NCBI RefSeq assembly: GCF_900104455.1
Contig: NZ_FNHB01000006.1
Coordinates: forward strand, 62,001-126,000
Origin: Dendrosporobacter quercicolus
GTDB lineage: Bacteria > Bacillota > Negativicutes > DSM-1736 > Dendrosporobacteraceae
DNA length: 64,000 bases
Direction of reading: 5' to 3'
Shown: piece by piece, positions 8,318-17,400 of the stretch
How the letters are laid out: each line of letters begins with the position of its first letter
Numbering within the stretch: the stretch's first letter is position 1
Translations under genes and position numbers: made by a program
The notes under the pieces: generated by a model
The model's input: the letters and a program-made list of their open reading frames with translations, nothing else
Told to the model about the DNA's origin: nothing
The model's database searches: none

Positions 8318-8734
8318 CTAAAACGACAGGGCAGCCGGCTCTCCGAAGCCGGTAACAATGACGGCTTTTTTAACCTGGATTTCAAATACATCCAGTGTTC
8401 CGCCGATGGCCTCAAGCGTTTGGTCATAACCCGGCACCTTGGCGATAAACAAATCCTTTAAATCGTCGATGGTAAACCTGCTTTTTTGGACAAGCGCCTG
8501 CCGGGCCCGGACATGGGCCACGCCATCGACCGGAAAAGCTGCGTTGCTGTTTTGTTGAAATTCCAGTACTTTTTTGTTTTCCCGGTCTGACATAAAATAG
8601 AGAATGCCGGGCCGGTCAGGGGCATAAACAAAGTTAACAATCCGGACATTCGGGCGGTTATCAACCGCTGTCGCCAGAGCAAGCGCATTGGTTTGCGCTA
8701 AAACCCGATAATATTCTTTCTGAATGGTATTCAT
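8318..8734 (-). CDS. Pyridoxamine 5'-phosphate oxidase-like FMN-binding protein
   Basis: 138-aa split-barrel protein of the PNPOx-like superfamily. ALATAVDNRPNVRIVNFVY and ILYFMSDRENKKVLEFQQN are the usual core strands that contact flavin. These small stand-alone members typically bind FMN or a related cofactor, often with unknown substrate. The start codon at 8734 is behind AGGAGGC (minus strand). Divergent from the YafY-like regulator at 8847, which suggests it may be a target of that regulator. Confidence 0.82.
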   Translation of the reverse strand: MNTIQKEYYRVLAQTNALALATAVDNRPNVRIVNFVYAPDRPGILYFMSDRENKKVLEFQQNSNAAFPVDGVAHVRARQALVQKSRFTIDDLKDLFIAKVPGYDQTLEAIGGTLDVFEIQVKKAVIVTGFGEPAALSF

Positions 8735-8779
8735 ACTAAGCCTCCTAAGTTATTACTGGGGATATTCTAGCACAAATAT

Positions 8780-8826
8780 TTGACAGCTATCCGTCAACAA
8801 TATAAATTAAGAAATATAAATTAAGA
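8780..8826. promoter_or_regulatory. Inverted repeat and 14-bp tandem repeat in divergent promoter region
   Basis: TTGAC-N8-GTCAA (8780-8797) is a candidate operator and also supplies a -35-like TTGACA. Immediately after, a perfect 14-bp tandem duplication (8799-8812 and 8813-8826, unit AATATAAATTAAGA) precedes the regulator start. Both lie between the divergent PNPOx-like and YafY genes. Confidence 0.45.
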
Positions 8827-8846
8827 ATAAAAAGGCTGAAAGAAAA

Positions 8847-9665
8847 ATGAAAATTGACCGGCTGATTGCGATTATTATCATTTTGCTGGACCGCAAAACC
8901 ATCCGGGGCAAGGTCCTGGCCGATCGGTTTGAGGTTTCGCTCAGAACCATTTACCGGGATATTGACACTATCAACCTGGCTGGTATTCCGGTTGTAGCCA
9001 CACCCGGGGTCAAGGGCGGTTTTGGCATTATGGACGAATATAAGGTGGATAAGAACGTATTTACCGCAACAGAGCTTGCCACTCTTTTGATGGGCCTCAG
9101 CAGCATTTCTCCAATGCTGACCGGCAAAGACACCGCAGGGACTTTCGCCAAGATCAAAAGTCTGATTCCCGCAGGCCAGGCTGATGAAATTGAGCTGAGG
9201 TCAAATCAGATCAGCATTGATTTACAGCCCTGGATCGGCAACGGCAATTTGCCGATGGCGCTGGTAAAGGATGCTTTAAACAGGCAGGTGGTGCTTGCCT
9301 TTCGGTATGCAGACCGGGCAGGCAAACCGAGTGTCCGGAGCATTGAGCCTTACCGGCTGATACTCAAGGAGAGCCACTGGTACATTTACGGCTTCTGTCT
9401 CGCCAGACAGAACTTCCGGCTGTTTAAGCTGTCACGGATGACAGACCTGGAGGTGATGAACGAAACCTTTACACTAAGGGACTTGCCGCCGCCGGTAGCG
9501 GAATTCCGCAGGCGGATGACAGACAGGCGGATAACGGTCAAGCTGCTGGTCCGCCAGTCTATAAAAGAGCGGGTCCTGGAATATTGCGGCAGTGAGAGGA
9601 TGGAGGCCTGCGGCGAGGATCAGTGGACAGTTACCAATACAAGGACAAATCAAGGAGTGTTATGA
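8847..9665 (+). CDS. YafY/WYL transcriptional regulator, C-terminally short
   Basis: 272 aa. Residues 1-60 are a DeoR-type winged helix (VLADRFEVSLRTIYRDIDTI), followed by a WYL domain (about 135-210; SIEPYRLILKESHWYIYGFC) thought to sense a ligand. The usual C-terminal WCX segment appears cut off: the protein ends in TNTRTNQGVL inside the Shine-Dalgarno of the next gene, about 40-50 residues earlier than typical family members. Its TGA overlaps the next ATG (ATGA), so the two are translationally coupled. Either a natural short form or the scar of a deletion. Confidence 0.8.
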   Translation: MKIDRLIAIIIILLDRKTIRGKVLADRFEVSLRTIYRDIDTINLAGIPVVATPGVKGGFGIMDEYKVDKNVFTATELATLLMGLSSISPMLTGKDTAGTFAKIKSLIPAGQADEIELRSNQISIDLQPWIGNGNLPMALVKDALNRQVVLAFRYADRAGKPSVRSIEPYRLILKESHWYIYGFCLARQNFRLFKLSRMTDLEVMNETFTLRDLPPPVAEFRRRMTDRRITVKLLVRQSIKERVLEYCGSERMEACGEDQWTVTNTRTNQGVL

Positions 9666-10183
9666 TGCAGGAATATCTTAGTAAAGAAGCGCTGATTGAC
9701 GCCGTTAAAAAGACCTATGCGCTTTTTGACAAGGAGTTTGACGCTGTTCCGGAGCAGAAATTGAATGTCCGGTGCCCGGAGGTGGACAGAACGCCGCAGG
9801 AAATGCTGGCCTATCAGCTTGGCTGGCTGCAGCTGGTCATGGGCTGGGAGCAGGATGAAGCGGACGGAAAGACCGTGGTCACGCCATCTCCCGGCTACAA
9901 ATGGAATCAGCTGGGACCGCTTTATCAACATTTTTATGCTGAATACAACGGTTATTCACTACAAGAATTACGTGAATTATTGAGCGGAAGTGTTGAAAAG
10001 TGGTGCAACTGGGTTGATCGATTGAGTGATAAGGAACTTTTTACGCCCAACATAAGAAAATGGACAGTAACAAATGCTAACTGGCCGCTGTGGAAATGGA
10101 TCCATATTAATTCGGTTGCGCCATTTAAGACTTTCAGGACTAAGATTAGAAAGTGGAAAAAGCACGTTTGCAGCGTTGGCTGA
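9662..10183 (+). CDS. ClbS/DfsB-family four-helix bundle protein
   Basis: About 173 aa, helical. The pattern of the N-terminal helix plus PEVDRTPQEMLAYQLGWLQLVMGWE and PGYKWNQLGPLYQHFYAEY is that of the DUF1706 (ClbS/DfsB) family of DinB-like proteins. ClbS itself protects against colibactin, but most members have no known role. ATG 9662 overlaps the TGA of the upstream regulator and has AAGGAG 5 bases upstream; ATG 9665 is an alternative. Confidence 0.75.
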   Translation: MMQEYLSKEALIDAVKKTYALFDKEFDAVPEQKLNVRCPEVDRTPQEMLAYQLGWLQLVMGWEQDEADGKTVVTPSPGYKWNQLGPLYQHFYAEYNGYSLQELRELLSGSVEKWCNWVDRLSDKELFTPNIRKWTVTNANWPLWKWIHINSVAPFKTFRTKIRKWKKHVCSVG

Positions 10184-10299
10184 CAGAATGAATGCAAGCG
10201 GCTCTGCTGGGGTACAGTCAGGAATTGTCGCCCAGCCAGCTGTTACTAACAAACAAGCAACTGTCGCGCGGGGGCATTGAAACCTGTTCCGCCCATAGA

Positions 10300-10347
10300 A
10301 AACAGGCAGGAGGCAGCTAAATTAATTTAGCCGCCTCCTGCCTGTTT
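10300..10347. terminator. 48-nt palindrome after ClbS-like gene
   Basis: Two 24-base arms (10300-10323 and 10324-10347) with one mismatch and no loop. Right side ends in TGTTTATA. Probable terminator, unusual for the length of its stem. Confidence 0.6.
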
Positions 10348-10438
10348 ATACTTTAATGATTCCAATTTAGTCCATTCTGGAAGAGGCTTACCGCCACTAT
10401 TCTGCTATAATCCGGTATACTATAGTGCATGGCAATCA

Positions 10439-10636
10439 ATGCGGCAGTATCATAACAACAATAAGGGGTTGGAAAGCTGTGTTTTCAGCAAAAAGGGGTT
10501 GCTGCACAGGGATAGTGCTGTCTTGCTTAGTTTATTTGTTGCAGGCTGCGGCGGCGCGCAGACGGCAGTGCAGCACACTGAGGCAGCTCCTGGATGCTTA
10601 GAATTTTTACGCACAACAATAGAACTGCCGGAATGA
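10439..10636 (+). pseudogene. Possible lipoprotein remnant
   Basis: A 65-codon frame contains AVLLSLFVAGCGGAQ, which is a good lipobox (VAGC), but it begins without a proper signal peptide and ends after 65 codons. An alternate frame from GTG near 10480 gives a charged start, so a frameshifted, decayed lipoprotein gene is possible. Weak evidence. Confidence 0.2.
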
Positions 10637-10734
10637 GCGTCTTTTAAGCGCGATCATTCATCCGCCCAAAGGCAGGTTTTCTTTTTGGTTGTGCTGAAAT
10701 GTTTAGCTTATCAGAGAAAAGGGGGTCGGTCGGC

Positions 10735-12177
10735 ATGTATGATGTATGCATTATCGGCGCAGGCGTGGTTGGTCTGAATATCGCAAGGGAACTGGCCAAA
10801 TATCGGGTATCGGTTTGCATACTGGAGCGTAATGATGATGTTGGCTGCGGCTGCTCGAAGGCCAATAGCGGCATTGTTCATGGCGGTTATTCGGATGAAC
10901 CGGGAACGCTTAAAGCCCAATTGTGTGTTCGCGGCAATCGGATGTTTGAGCAGTTGGAGAAGGAGCTGAATTTCGGTTACCGTAATACAGGCTCGCTGGT
11001 GCTTGCCTTTGCCGAGGAAGATTTTTCAAAGCTGCAGCAGCTATATGAATATGGGACGGCAAACGGGGTGCAGGGCTTGGCGATCATTACCGGGGAACAG
11101 GCCCGCGCGAAGGAACCCTATCTGAGCGGTGAGGTGAAAGGCGCATTATATTGCGCCAACGCGGGCGTAACTTCGCCCTATGAGTTTGCTGTTGCTCTGG
11201 CCGAGAACGCCGTTCTGAACGGGGTAGAGCTGAAGCTGAACCAGGAAGTGACCCGCATTGAGCAGGCTGAGGACGGCCTCCGGGTTTTTACCGGTGCCGG
11301 TCAAGTTGCTGCGGCCCGTTATGTATTGAATGCCGCCGGTATTCATAGCGATACGGTCGCCAGGATGCTGGGCATAGACGATTACCGGATTACTCCCCGC
11401 CGGGGGCAGTATGTAGTCCTGGATAAAGATCAAAATTACCTGGTCAAGTCGGTCATTTTCCAGGTACCCACCAGGCTGGGCAAGGGAATTTTGCTTACTG
11501 CCACCTATCATGGAAATCTGATGATTGGACCCAATGCGGAAGAGGTTGACGATAAGGAAGATGTCGGCACAGATGAAAAAACACTGGCGTATATTGTACA
11601 GACTGCGCGCAAATCGGTTCCGGGCTTTAATATGAAACGCGCATTGCGTTCATTTGCCGGCAACCGGCCGGTGTCCAACCAAAAAGACTGGGTGATTGCC
11701 GCGAGCCGGGTCAAAGGATTCATTAACTTAGTGGGCATCGATTCCCCGGGGCTGACCGCATCACCGGCCATCGCCGTTAAGGTCACCGGACTTTTACAGG
11801 ACAAAGGTCTTGCGCTGGTTCCCAATCCCGCTTTCCAGCCTTATCGAAAGCCGGTTATCGTTAAAAAGGGATCTGAGTTTGCCGGGGATGTTGATGCTGC
11901 TGATCCTGAGCGCCGTATCATTTGCCGGTGTGAAAAAGTGACGGAGGCTGAAATTATTGACAGCCTGTACCGGGGAATTGAGGTGCGCTCTGTGGGCGCA
12001 GTGGGGCGGCGTACCCGGGCGGGATACGGCAGCTGCCAGGGCGCTTTTTGCGGACCGAGGGTGAAGGAGCTGATCGCCCGTGAACTGCAGCTTGCTGTGG
12101 AAGAGGTGCAGCCAAGAGAGCAACCTGCAGCTGCGGCGCAAAGAGCCAAACGGCTGGAATTATACAAGCTGCATTAA
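10735..12177 (+). CDS. FAD-dependent oxidoreductase with BFD-like [2Fe-2S] domain (GlpA-like)
   Basis: 480 aa. N-terminal Rossmann FAD site VCIIGAGVVGLNIARELAK, then a DAO fold as in glycerol-3-phosphate or L-2-hydroxyglutarate dehydrogenases (SKANSGIVHGGY). C-terminal BFD-type iron-sulfur domain with cysteines in CRCEKV and GSCQGAFC. This is the architecture of anaerobic GlpA-like enzymes, but the glpB/glpC partners are absent nearby, so the substrate is unassigned. Start ATG 10735 follows AAAAGGGGG; an in-frame ATG at 10699 precedes the Shine-Dalgarno and is rejected. A strong terminator follows. Confidence 0.85.
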   Translation: MYDVCIIGAGVVGLNIARELAKYRVSVCILERNDDVGCGCSKANSGIVHGGYSDEPGTLKAQLCVRGNRMFEQLEKELNFGYRNTGSLVLAFAEEDFSKLQQLYEYGTANGVQGLAIITGEQARAKEPYLSGEVKGALYCANAGVTSPYEFAVALAENAVLNGVELKLNQEVTRIEQAEDGLRVFTGAGQVAAARYVLNAAGIHSDTVARMLGIDDYRITPRRGQYVVLDKDQNYLVKSVIFQVPTRLGKGILLTATYHGNLMIGPNAEEVDDKEDVGTDEKTLAYIVQTARKSVPGFNMKRALRSFAGNRPVSNQKDWVIAASRVKGFINLVGIDSPGLTASPAIAVKVTGLLQDKGLALVPNPAFQPYRKPVIVKKGSEFAGDVDAADPERRIICRCEKVTEAEIIDSLYRGIEVRSVGAVGRRTRAGYGSCQGAFCGPRVKELIARELQLAVEEVQPREQPAAAAQRAKRLELYKLH

Positions 12178-12223
12178 CCGCGTACTTCAGTGCGAGTCTT
12201 CGCGGGTATCCCGCAAAGACTGA

Positions 12224-12261
12224 AGCCTGGCCGGCCGTTTTGGCCGGCTGGGGCTTTTTTT
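12224..12261 (+). terminator. Terminator of the FAD oxidoreductase gene
   Basis: GC-rich stem (12224-12236 with 12242-12255, one bulge), loop GTTTT, followed by seven T. A further hairpin (CTTCAGT...ACTGAAG) lies just upstream. Confidence 0.85.
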
Positions 12262-12336
12262 GTCTGAATTTGGTGATCCGGCCTTAACGTCCGGCAATGA
12301 TTATGGTATGCTACATAAGGAGGGAGGTGCAAGGTT

Positions 12337-12378
12337 ATGTGCGCCGGGGGACTTAACGAAGGACTCCGCCCCGGGTGA
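12337..12378 (+). CDS. Putative 13-codon leader peptide
   Basis: ATG 12337 is preceded by a very strong AAGGAGGGAGG and opens a 13-residue frame (MCAGGLNEGLRPG) whose TGA overlaps the GTG start of the next small gene (GTGA). The GC-rich segment can fold, so it might be a translational coupler or attenuator. Small and unsupported by family evidence. Confidence 0.3.
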   Translation: MCAGGLNEGLRPG

Positions 12379-12560
12379 TTACATCGGCCGAACGGATGAA
12401 AAACAGAATTAAACTTGTAGACTACAGCATGGTATTTATATCGGTCTTGTGGCTGACAACGGTTGATTTTGATCATATGACAACGTTAAACTGGGTAGCC
12501 GGCGGCTCGATTATCGGCTATATTATCCTGTTTGTGATCAGGCGATTGATGAATAGATAG
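12375..12560 (+). CDS. Small membrane protein of unknown function
   Basis: 61 codons from GTG 12375 (or 40 aa less upstream sequence from ATG 12396). Two hydrophobic helices, SMVFISVLWLTTV and WVAGGSIIGYIILFVI, with a basic C-terminus RRLMNR, as in small two-pass membrane proteins. Start at 12375 overlaps the stop of the 13-codon frame; ATG 12396 has no Shine-Dalgarno of its own. No function recognised. Confidence 0.5.
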   Translation: MITSAERMKNRIKLVDYSMVFISVLWLTTVDFDHMTTLNWVAGGSIIGYIILFVIRRLMNR

Positions 12561-12669
12561 CTGTAAGTTATAACCAGTCCCAGAAAATTATGTAAATTTA
12601 TGTATAAGAATATGAACAATCGTTTATGCTAATATTGGTCGTCCAATTATACGAATCCGAGGTGATGTA

Positions 12670-13572
12670 GTGGACTTAACCAGGGTCAGGAAGCAGCCGT
12701 TGCTGATGGCCGTATTGATAGGGATTATTTTGCTGGCGTTATTCGGGACCGTTTTGGGCAAGCGCGCTAAACCGCTGCCGTCCGAGCCGGTGCCGGAGAT
12801 AGCGGTTGAGCAGCCGGTACAATCCGTACAACCCGTTCAACCCGTACAGCCCGCAGTCGCGGCAATCAAATCTCATACAGTCGGTGAGGGCGAGACGCTT
12901 AGCGGTATCGCTGAAGCTTATCATATTGATGTCGACACTTTACTGGGCGCTAATCCGGAGGCCGGAGCAACGCTTTATCCGGGCGATCAACTCGTGGTTT
13001 TGCCGCAGAAAGGGGTTCTGCATACCGTGACCGGCGGCGACACGTTATGGCGTGTTTCCAGCATCTACAATGTGGAAATTGCCGCAATACTGGCCGCCAA
13101 TGCGAAACACGGCGAGGGGCTGGCCATCGGAGAGAAGCTGTTTGTGCCTGGCGGTAAACCGGTCGCTGTTGATTTACCTTCAGCTCCGGCGTCACGGGCG
13201 TCAGTCAGCCGGTTTGGCTGGCCAGCCAGCGGTGAAATCAGTTCACCGTTCGGCTCACGCTGGGGGCGGATGCACAGCGGGATTGATATTGCCAATGACA
13301 TCGGCACGCCGGTTACAGCGGCATTGGCCGGCAGAGTAACTTACGCCGGCTGGTATGGCGGCTATGGCTATGCGCTGATGATTGCACATGGCAACGGGTA
13401 TTCGACGTTATACGGGCATTTGTCGGCGATTTCGGTCAGCGCCGGCCAGTATGTGCGGACCGGCCAGCAAATTGCCTTGATGGGCAGTACCGGTTATTCA
13501 ACCGGGCCGCATCTTCATTTTGAGGTGCGCAAAGACGGACAACCTCTCGACCCAATGAATTTTTTACCTTGA
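12670..13572 (+). CDS. LysM-M23 peptidoglycan endopeptidase
   Basis: 300 aa. An N-terminal membrane anchor (residues 12-30) is followed by a Val-Gln-Pro repeat linker, two LysM peptidoglycan-binding motifs (about 68-112 and 117-162) and a C-terminal M23 metalloprotease (about 178-300). Zinc ligands are visible in HSGIDIAND and in HLHFEV. It cuts peptide cross-links at the cell surface, as in cell elongation or spore cortex/germination enzymes. GTG 12670 is behind GAGGTGAT. Followed by a clean terminator, so monocistronic. Confidence 0.93.
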   Translation: MDLTRVRKQPLLMAVLIGIILLALFGTVLGKRAKPLPSEPVPEIAVEQPVQSVQPVQPVQPAVAAIKSHTVGEGETLSGIAEAYHIDVDTLLGANPEAGATLYPGDQLVVLPQKGVLHTVTGGDTLWRVSSIYNVEIAAILAANAKHGEGLAIGEKLFVPGGKPVAVDLPSAPASRASVSRFGWPASGEISSPFGSRWGRMHSGIDIANDIGTPVTAALAGRVTYAGWYGGYGYALMIAHGNGYSTLYGHLSAISVSAGQYVRTGQQIALMGSTGYSTGPHLHFEVRKDGQPLDPMNFLP

Positions 13573-13580
13573 AAATAGTG

Positions 13581-13619
13581 ACCGCAAGCTGCGTCCCATG
13601 AGCAGCTTGCGGTTTTTTT
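13581..13619 (+). terminator. Terminator of M23 peptidase gene
   Basis: 12-bp perfect stem (13581-13592 with 13602-13613) followed by TTTTTTT. Confidence 0.93.
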
Positions 13620-13709
13620 CATTATGCCGGTATATTTAGCCGATGGCCGGAGTATAAGCCGGCAATCCTGCGGTGATAATAGTTGATAAGAAGAATTCAG
13701 AGGTTAATT

Positions 13710-14090
13710 ATGGGATATTTGATTGGCTGTCTGGTTGCGGCGCTGAGTTTTGGGTTAAACCAGGCGATGATCCGGCGTATTGGCCTTACTACGATGATCA
13801 GCTATGGTCCGTTATTGGAGGAAAGCAGCAAAACTTTGCCCGCATTTTTATTGGGTGCTGATATTCTGGCGGTGCATATTACGTTTGGTCTGGTAGAAGC
13901 CGGTTATGACTGGCGCCAAAATGGCCGTACCGGGCGTAAGGCTGCTTTGTTCAGTATCGCCGGGCATAGCTTATTTGGGGCGGCCACCCTGTTTATTTTG
14001 ACGCTCAGCAGCAGTATCTGGCTGGCTTTGGCAGCCGGTATCGTGGCTCATCTGGTGTGGAATGTCACCGTTATTCGCAGATATGCATAG
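13710..14090 (+). CDS. Small PrsW-like intramembrane protease candidate
   Basis: 126-aa membrane protein with about four hydrophobic segments. It holds the motif set of PrsW/CPBP-type intramembrane glutamic proteases: EE with a trailing K in LLEESSK (Glu37-Glu38), a second Glu in FGLVEAG (Glu63) and His86 in GHSLFG. It is shorter than classic PrsW (about 200 aa). ATG 13710 has AGAGGTT upstream. It precedes fin by 25 bases and might be coexpressed with this spore-specific anti-sigma factor. Function is inferred from motifs only. Confidence 0.5.
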   Translation: MGYLIGCLVAALSFGLNQAMIRRIGLTTMISYGPLLEESSKTLPAFLLGADILAVHITFGLVEAGYDWRQNGRTGRKAALFSIAGHSLFGAATLFILTLSSSIWLALAAGIVAHLVWNVTVIRRYA

Positions 14091-14115
14091 CGAAGTGTTA
14101 CAGGAGGGTTTGACA

Positions 14116-14358
14116 ATGAGGATTTATTACAATTGCAGCTGCTGCGGCGAAGCGATTGCCGAGCTGGACGTAGAACAGGTGGATGAAGTTAAGCTGGGGT
14201 TTGACTGCTTGACTGGCGATGAGCGTCAAGATATAATAAAAGCTGATCCTTTTTCAAATACGATGCACGTAAAATCGCTGTGCGACAGCTGCATCGAAGC
14301 GCTAGGGTTGGCTGATGAACAACAGTTATGGACACGAAGGCCAAATTATTTGCATTAG
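14116..14358 (+). CDS. fin: Anti-sigma-F factor Fin
   Basis: 80 aa. Two cysteine pairs (CSCC near residue 7 and CDSC near 55), the LGFDCLTGDERQDII segment and the C-terminal region match Bacillus Fin (YabK), which binds and inhibits sigma-F in the forespore to allow the switch to sigma-G. Position directly upstream of mfd is the same as in Bacillus. ATG 14116 has AGGAGG at 14102-14107; a longer in-frame ORF from 14062 overlaps the previous gene and is rejected. Confidence 0.88.
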   Translation: MRIYYNCSCCGEAIAELDVEQVDEVKLGFDCLTGDERQDIIKADPFSNTMHVKSLCDSCIEALGLADEQQLWTRRPNYLH

Positions 14359-14396
14359 CAGATCGGCTGATTTAACACAACTAGTTTAAATATATA

Positions 14397-14425
14397 GGGC
14401 TTTAGCTATAGCTAAAGCCCCTTTT
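14397..14425. terminator. Hairpin between fin and mfd
   Basis: 10-bp stem GGGCTTTAGC/GCTAAAGCCC with TATA loop, followed by CTTTT. Probably partial terminator, separating the forespore gene fin from mfd. Confidence 0.65.
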
Positions 14426-14445
14426 GGCATGGGTGAGGTGTAAGT

Positions 14446-17400
14446 ATGAATAAACTTTTTGAAGCAATGAAGGCTGACGTAGCGTTTTCTAAGGCTTTGG
14501 AATGCTATCAGGCGCAAGGGCAGAACGTGGTGTACGGATTGACCGGAACACAAAAGAGCGCTGTTATTGCCGCGGCTTATCAGCAGAATCCCCGGGCAAC
14601 GGTTATTGTTACCGGTAATAATGAGGGGCTGGAACAATTGCATACCGATCTTGGGACATTGCTGCCTGATGCGGTAATTGCCGACCTGCCGGCGCTGGAT
14701 ATTGTCACTTTTTCGGCAGCAGCCAAAAGTGTGGAATTGGCGGCCCGGCGGATGGATGTGCTGGGCAGGCTGGTACGTCAGGAGAAAATTATTGTGCTGG
14801 CGACCATTGAGGCTGCAATGCAAAAGGGGTTATCGCGGCAGGAATTCGAAAACAACCGTCTGAATATCGCGGTTGGCATCGAGATAACACGGGAGCAGGT
14901 ACTGGAGAACCTGGTACGGTTCGGGTATGAGCGGGTGGATCAGGTTGGCAGTATTGGCCAGTTCAGCGCCCGCGGCGGGATTGTCGACGTTTTTCCGGTG
15001 AATGTGACCGCGCCGCTCAGGATTGAGTTTTTCGGTGATGAGATTGATTCGCTGCGGCAGTTTGATATTGTTACTCAGCGTTCCAGTCATAATGTTACGC
15101 AAGCCGATATTTTGCCGCTTACCGAACCGGAGCATAGCGCAAAACCAGCGGTATTTCTGTCTTATTTGCCTCAGCCGGCTACTATTATTTTTGATGAGCC
15201 GACCAGAATCAGAGAACAGCTTGGTAAGCTGATTAAGGAAAATCCGGAGCTTAAGCGACGTTCGTTTACCTGGGCGGATATTACGTCGGCCGCCAAGAAT
15301 TACAATATTATTTATTTGTCGTTAATGCTGCAAAAAATTCCTTATACGGAACCAACGGAAATTATCAGTGTCGCCGCTAAAGGCATTGCCCCTTTTCACC
15401 GCCAGATGGATATGGTGATTAGTGAGCTTAACAATCTGCTGGAGCGAAACTTTACGCCGATTATTTTTTTGTCTAATGAAGATAAGGCGGTCGCTTTTCA
15501 ACAAAGTTTAAGCGAGCAAGGGGTCAGCGCGAGTTATGCCAGCAAGATAAAGCAGCTGGCCGCCTCTACCGTTCTGGTTACTGTCGGCGTTTTATCGGGC
15601 GGATTTGAATTGCCGCAGGCCCGTCTGGCCGTTATTGTTGAAAAAGATATTTTCGGCCGTCAAAAGAAGCGTCCCCGGCCCCGCGCCGCCAAGGGACAGC
15701 AGATCACCTACTTCCGGGACATCAATCTGGGCGACTATGTCGTGCATGCCAATCATGGGATTGGCAAATATGTCGGTGTGGAAACGTTAAGCGTAGGCGG
15801 TGTAAATAAGGATTATTTGCATATCCGTTATGCCGGCGAGGATAAACTGTATGTGCCGACCGATCAGGTGCATTTGCTGCAAAAATATATCGGTTCAGAA
15901 GGTGAAGCGCCCAGACTGCATAAAATGGGCGGCGTCGAATGGCTAAAAGCCAAAAGCAAGGCCAAAGCGGCTGTCGCCGATATGGCCAAGGAATTGCTGG
16001 CTTTATACGCCGAACGGCAAGTTGGCGCCGGTTATGCTTTTGAACCTGATACGCCCTGGCAGAAAGAGTTTGAGGATACATTTCCGTTTGAAGAAACTCC
16101 GGATCAACTGGCGGCAATCGCCGAAATTAAAGCTGATATGGAAAAGCCCCGGCCAATGGACCGGTTGCTCTGCGGGGATGTTGGCTTTGGTAAAACCGAA
16201 GTAGCGATTAGAGCGGCCTTTAAGGCGGTAATGAGTGGGAAACAGGTAGCAGTGCTGGTACCGACAACGGTGTTGGCCCAGCAGCACTTTCAGACTTTTC
16301 TCAGCCGGTTTGCCGGTTTTGGCCCGGTGGTTGATGTGGTCAGCCGTTTTCGCAGCGCCAAAGAACAAAAAGCTACACTGGCCAAGGTGGCCAGCGGCCA
16401 GGTGGATGTACTGATCGGCACCCACCGGATGTTGAACGCGGATGTGGTATTTAAGGATTTAGGACTGCTGATCGTCGATGAGGAACAGCGGTTTGGGGTG
16501 GCGCAGAAGGAAAAGCTGAAAAAATGGCGCTGCAATATTGATGTGCTGACATTAAGCGCCACGCCAATTCCGCGGACTCTGCACATGTCACTGGTCAATG
16601 CCCGGGACATGAGTATTATTGAAACTCCGCCGGAAGACCGGTTTCCCGTACAAACCTATGTCGTCGAATATAACGAGCAGATCATCAGGGATGCCATTAA
16701 GCGGGAACTAAAACGCGGCGGACAGGTCTATTTTGTTTATAACCGGGTGGAAACCATCGATAAAGTGCAGCGGCAGCTGTCTGAAATGCTGCCTGACGCC
16801 AAAATTCAAAGCGCTCACGGGCAAATGCCGGAAGAATTGCTGGAGCAGGTTATGCTTGATTTCTATGAAGGTCATGATGAAGTGCTGGTGTGCACCAGTA
16901 TTATTGAAAATGGCCTTGATGTTTCCAATGCCAATACGATTGTTATTTACGACGCCGATCATTTCGGGCTGTCTCAGCTTTACCAGATGCGCGGGCGGGT
17001 AGGGCGGTCACACCGGATGGCTTTTGCCTACTTTACCTACCGGGCCGATAAAGTGCTAACCGAGGTTGCTGAAAAAAGGCTGCAGGCCATTAAGGAATTT
17101 GCCGAGCTGGGAGCCGGTTTTAAAATTGCCATGCGCGATTTGGAAATTCGCGGCGCCGGTAATTTGCTGGGGGCCCAGCAGCACGGCCATATTGCCAGTG
17201 TAGGGTTTGAAATGTATTGCCGTCTGCTGGAGGAAGCGGTCCAGGAGCTTAGAACCGGCCGGCGGGTGGAATTGCCGGTTGAACCTGTTTTAGAATTAAA
17301 TGTGGAAGCTTATTTAAGCGGCGACTATATTGGCGATGCCATGCATAAGATTGAAATATATCAGAGAATTGCCGCCATCCGCAATGAAGAGCATGTAAGC

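Noticed and set aside
12817-12858. Short tandem repeats in the M23 peptidase gene as CRISPR or mobile signal
   Set aside because: They encode a Val-Gln-Pro linker within an intact open frame, as often seen between anchor and LysM domains.
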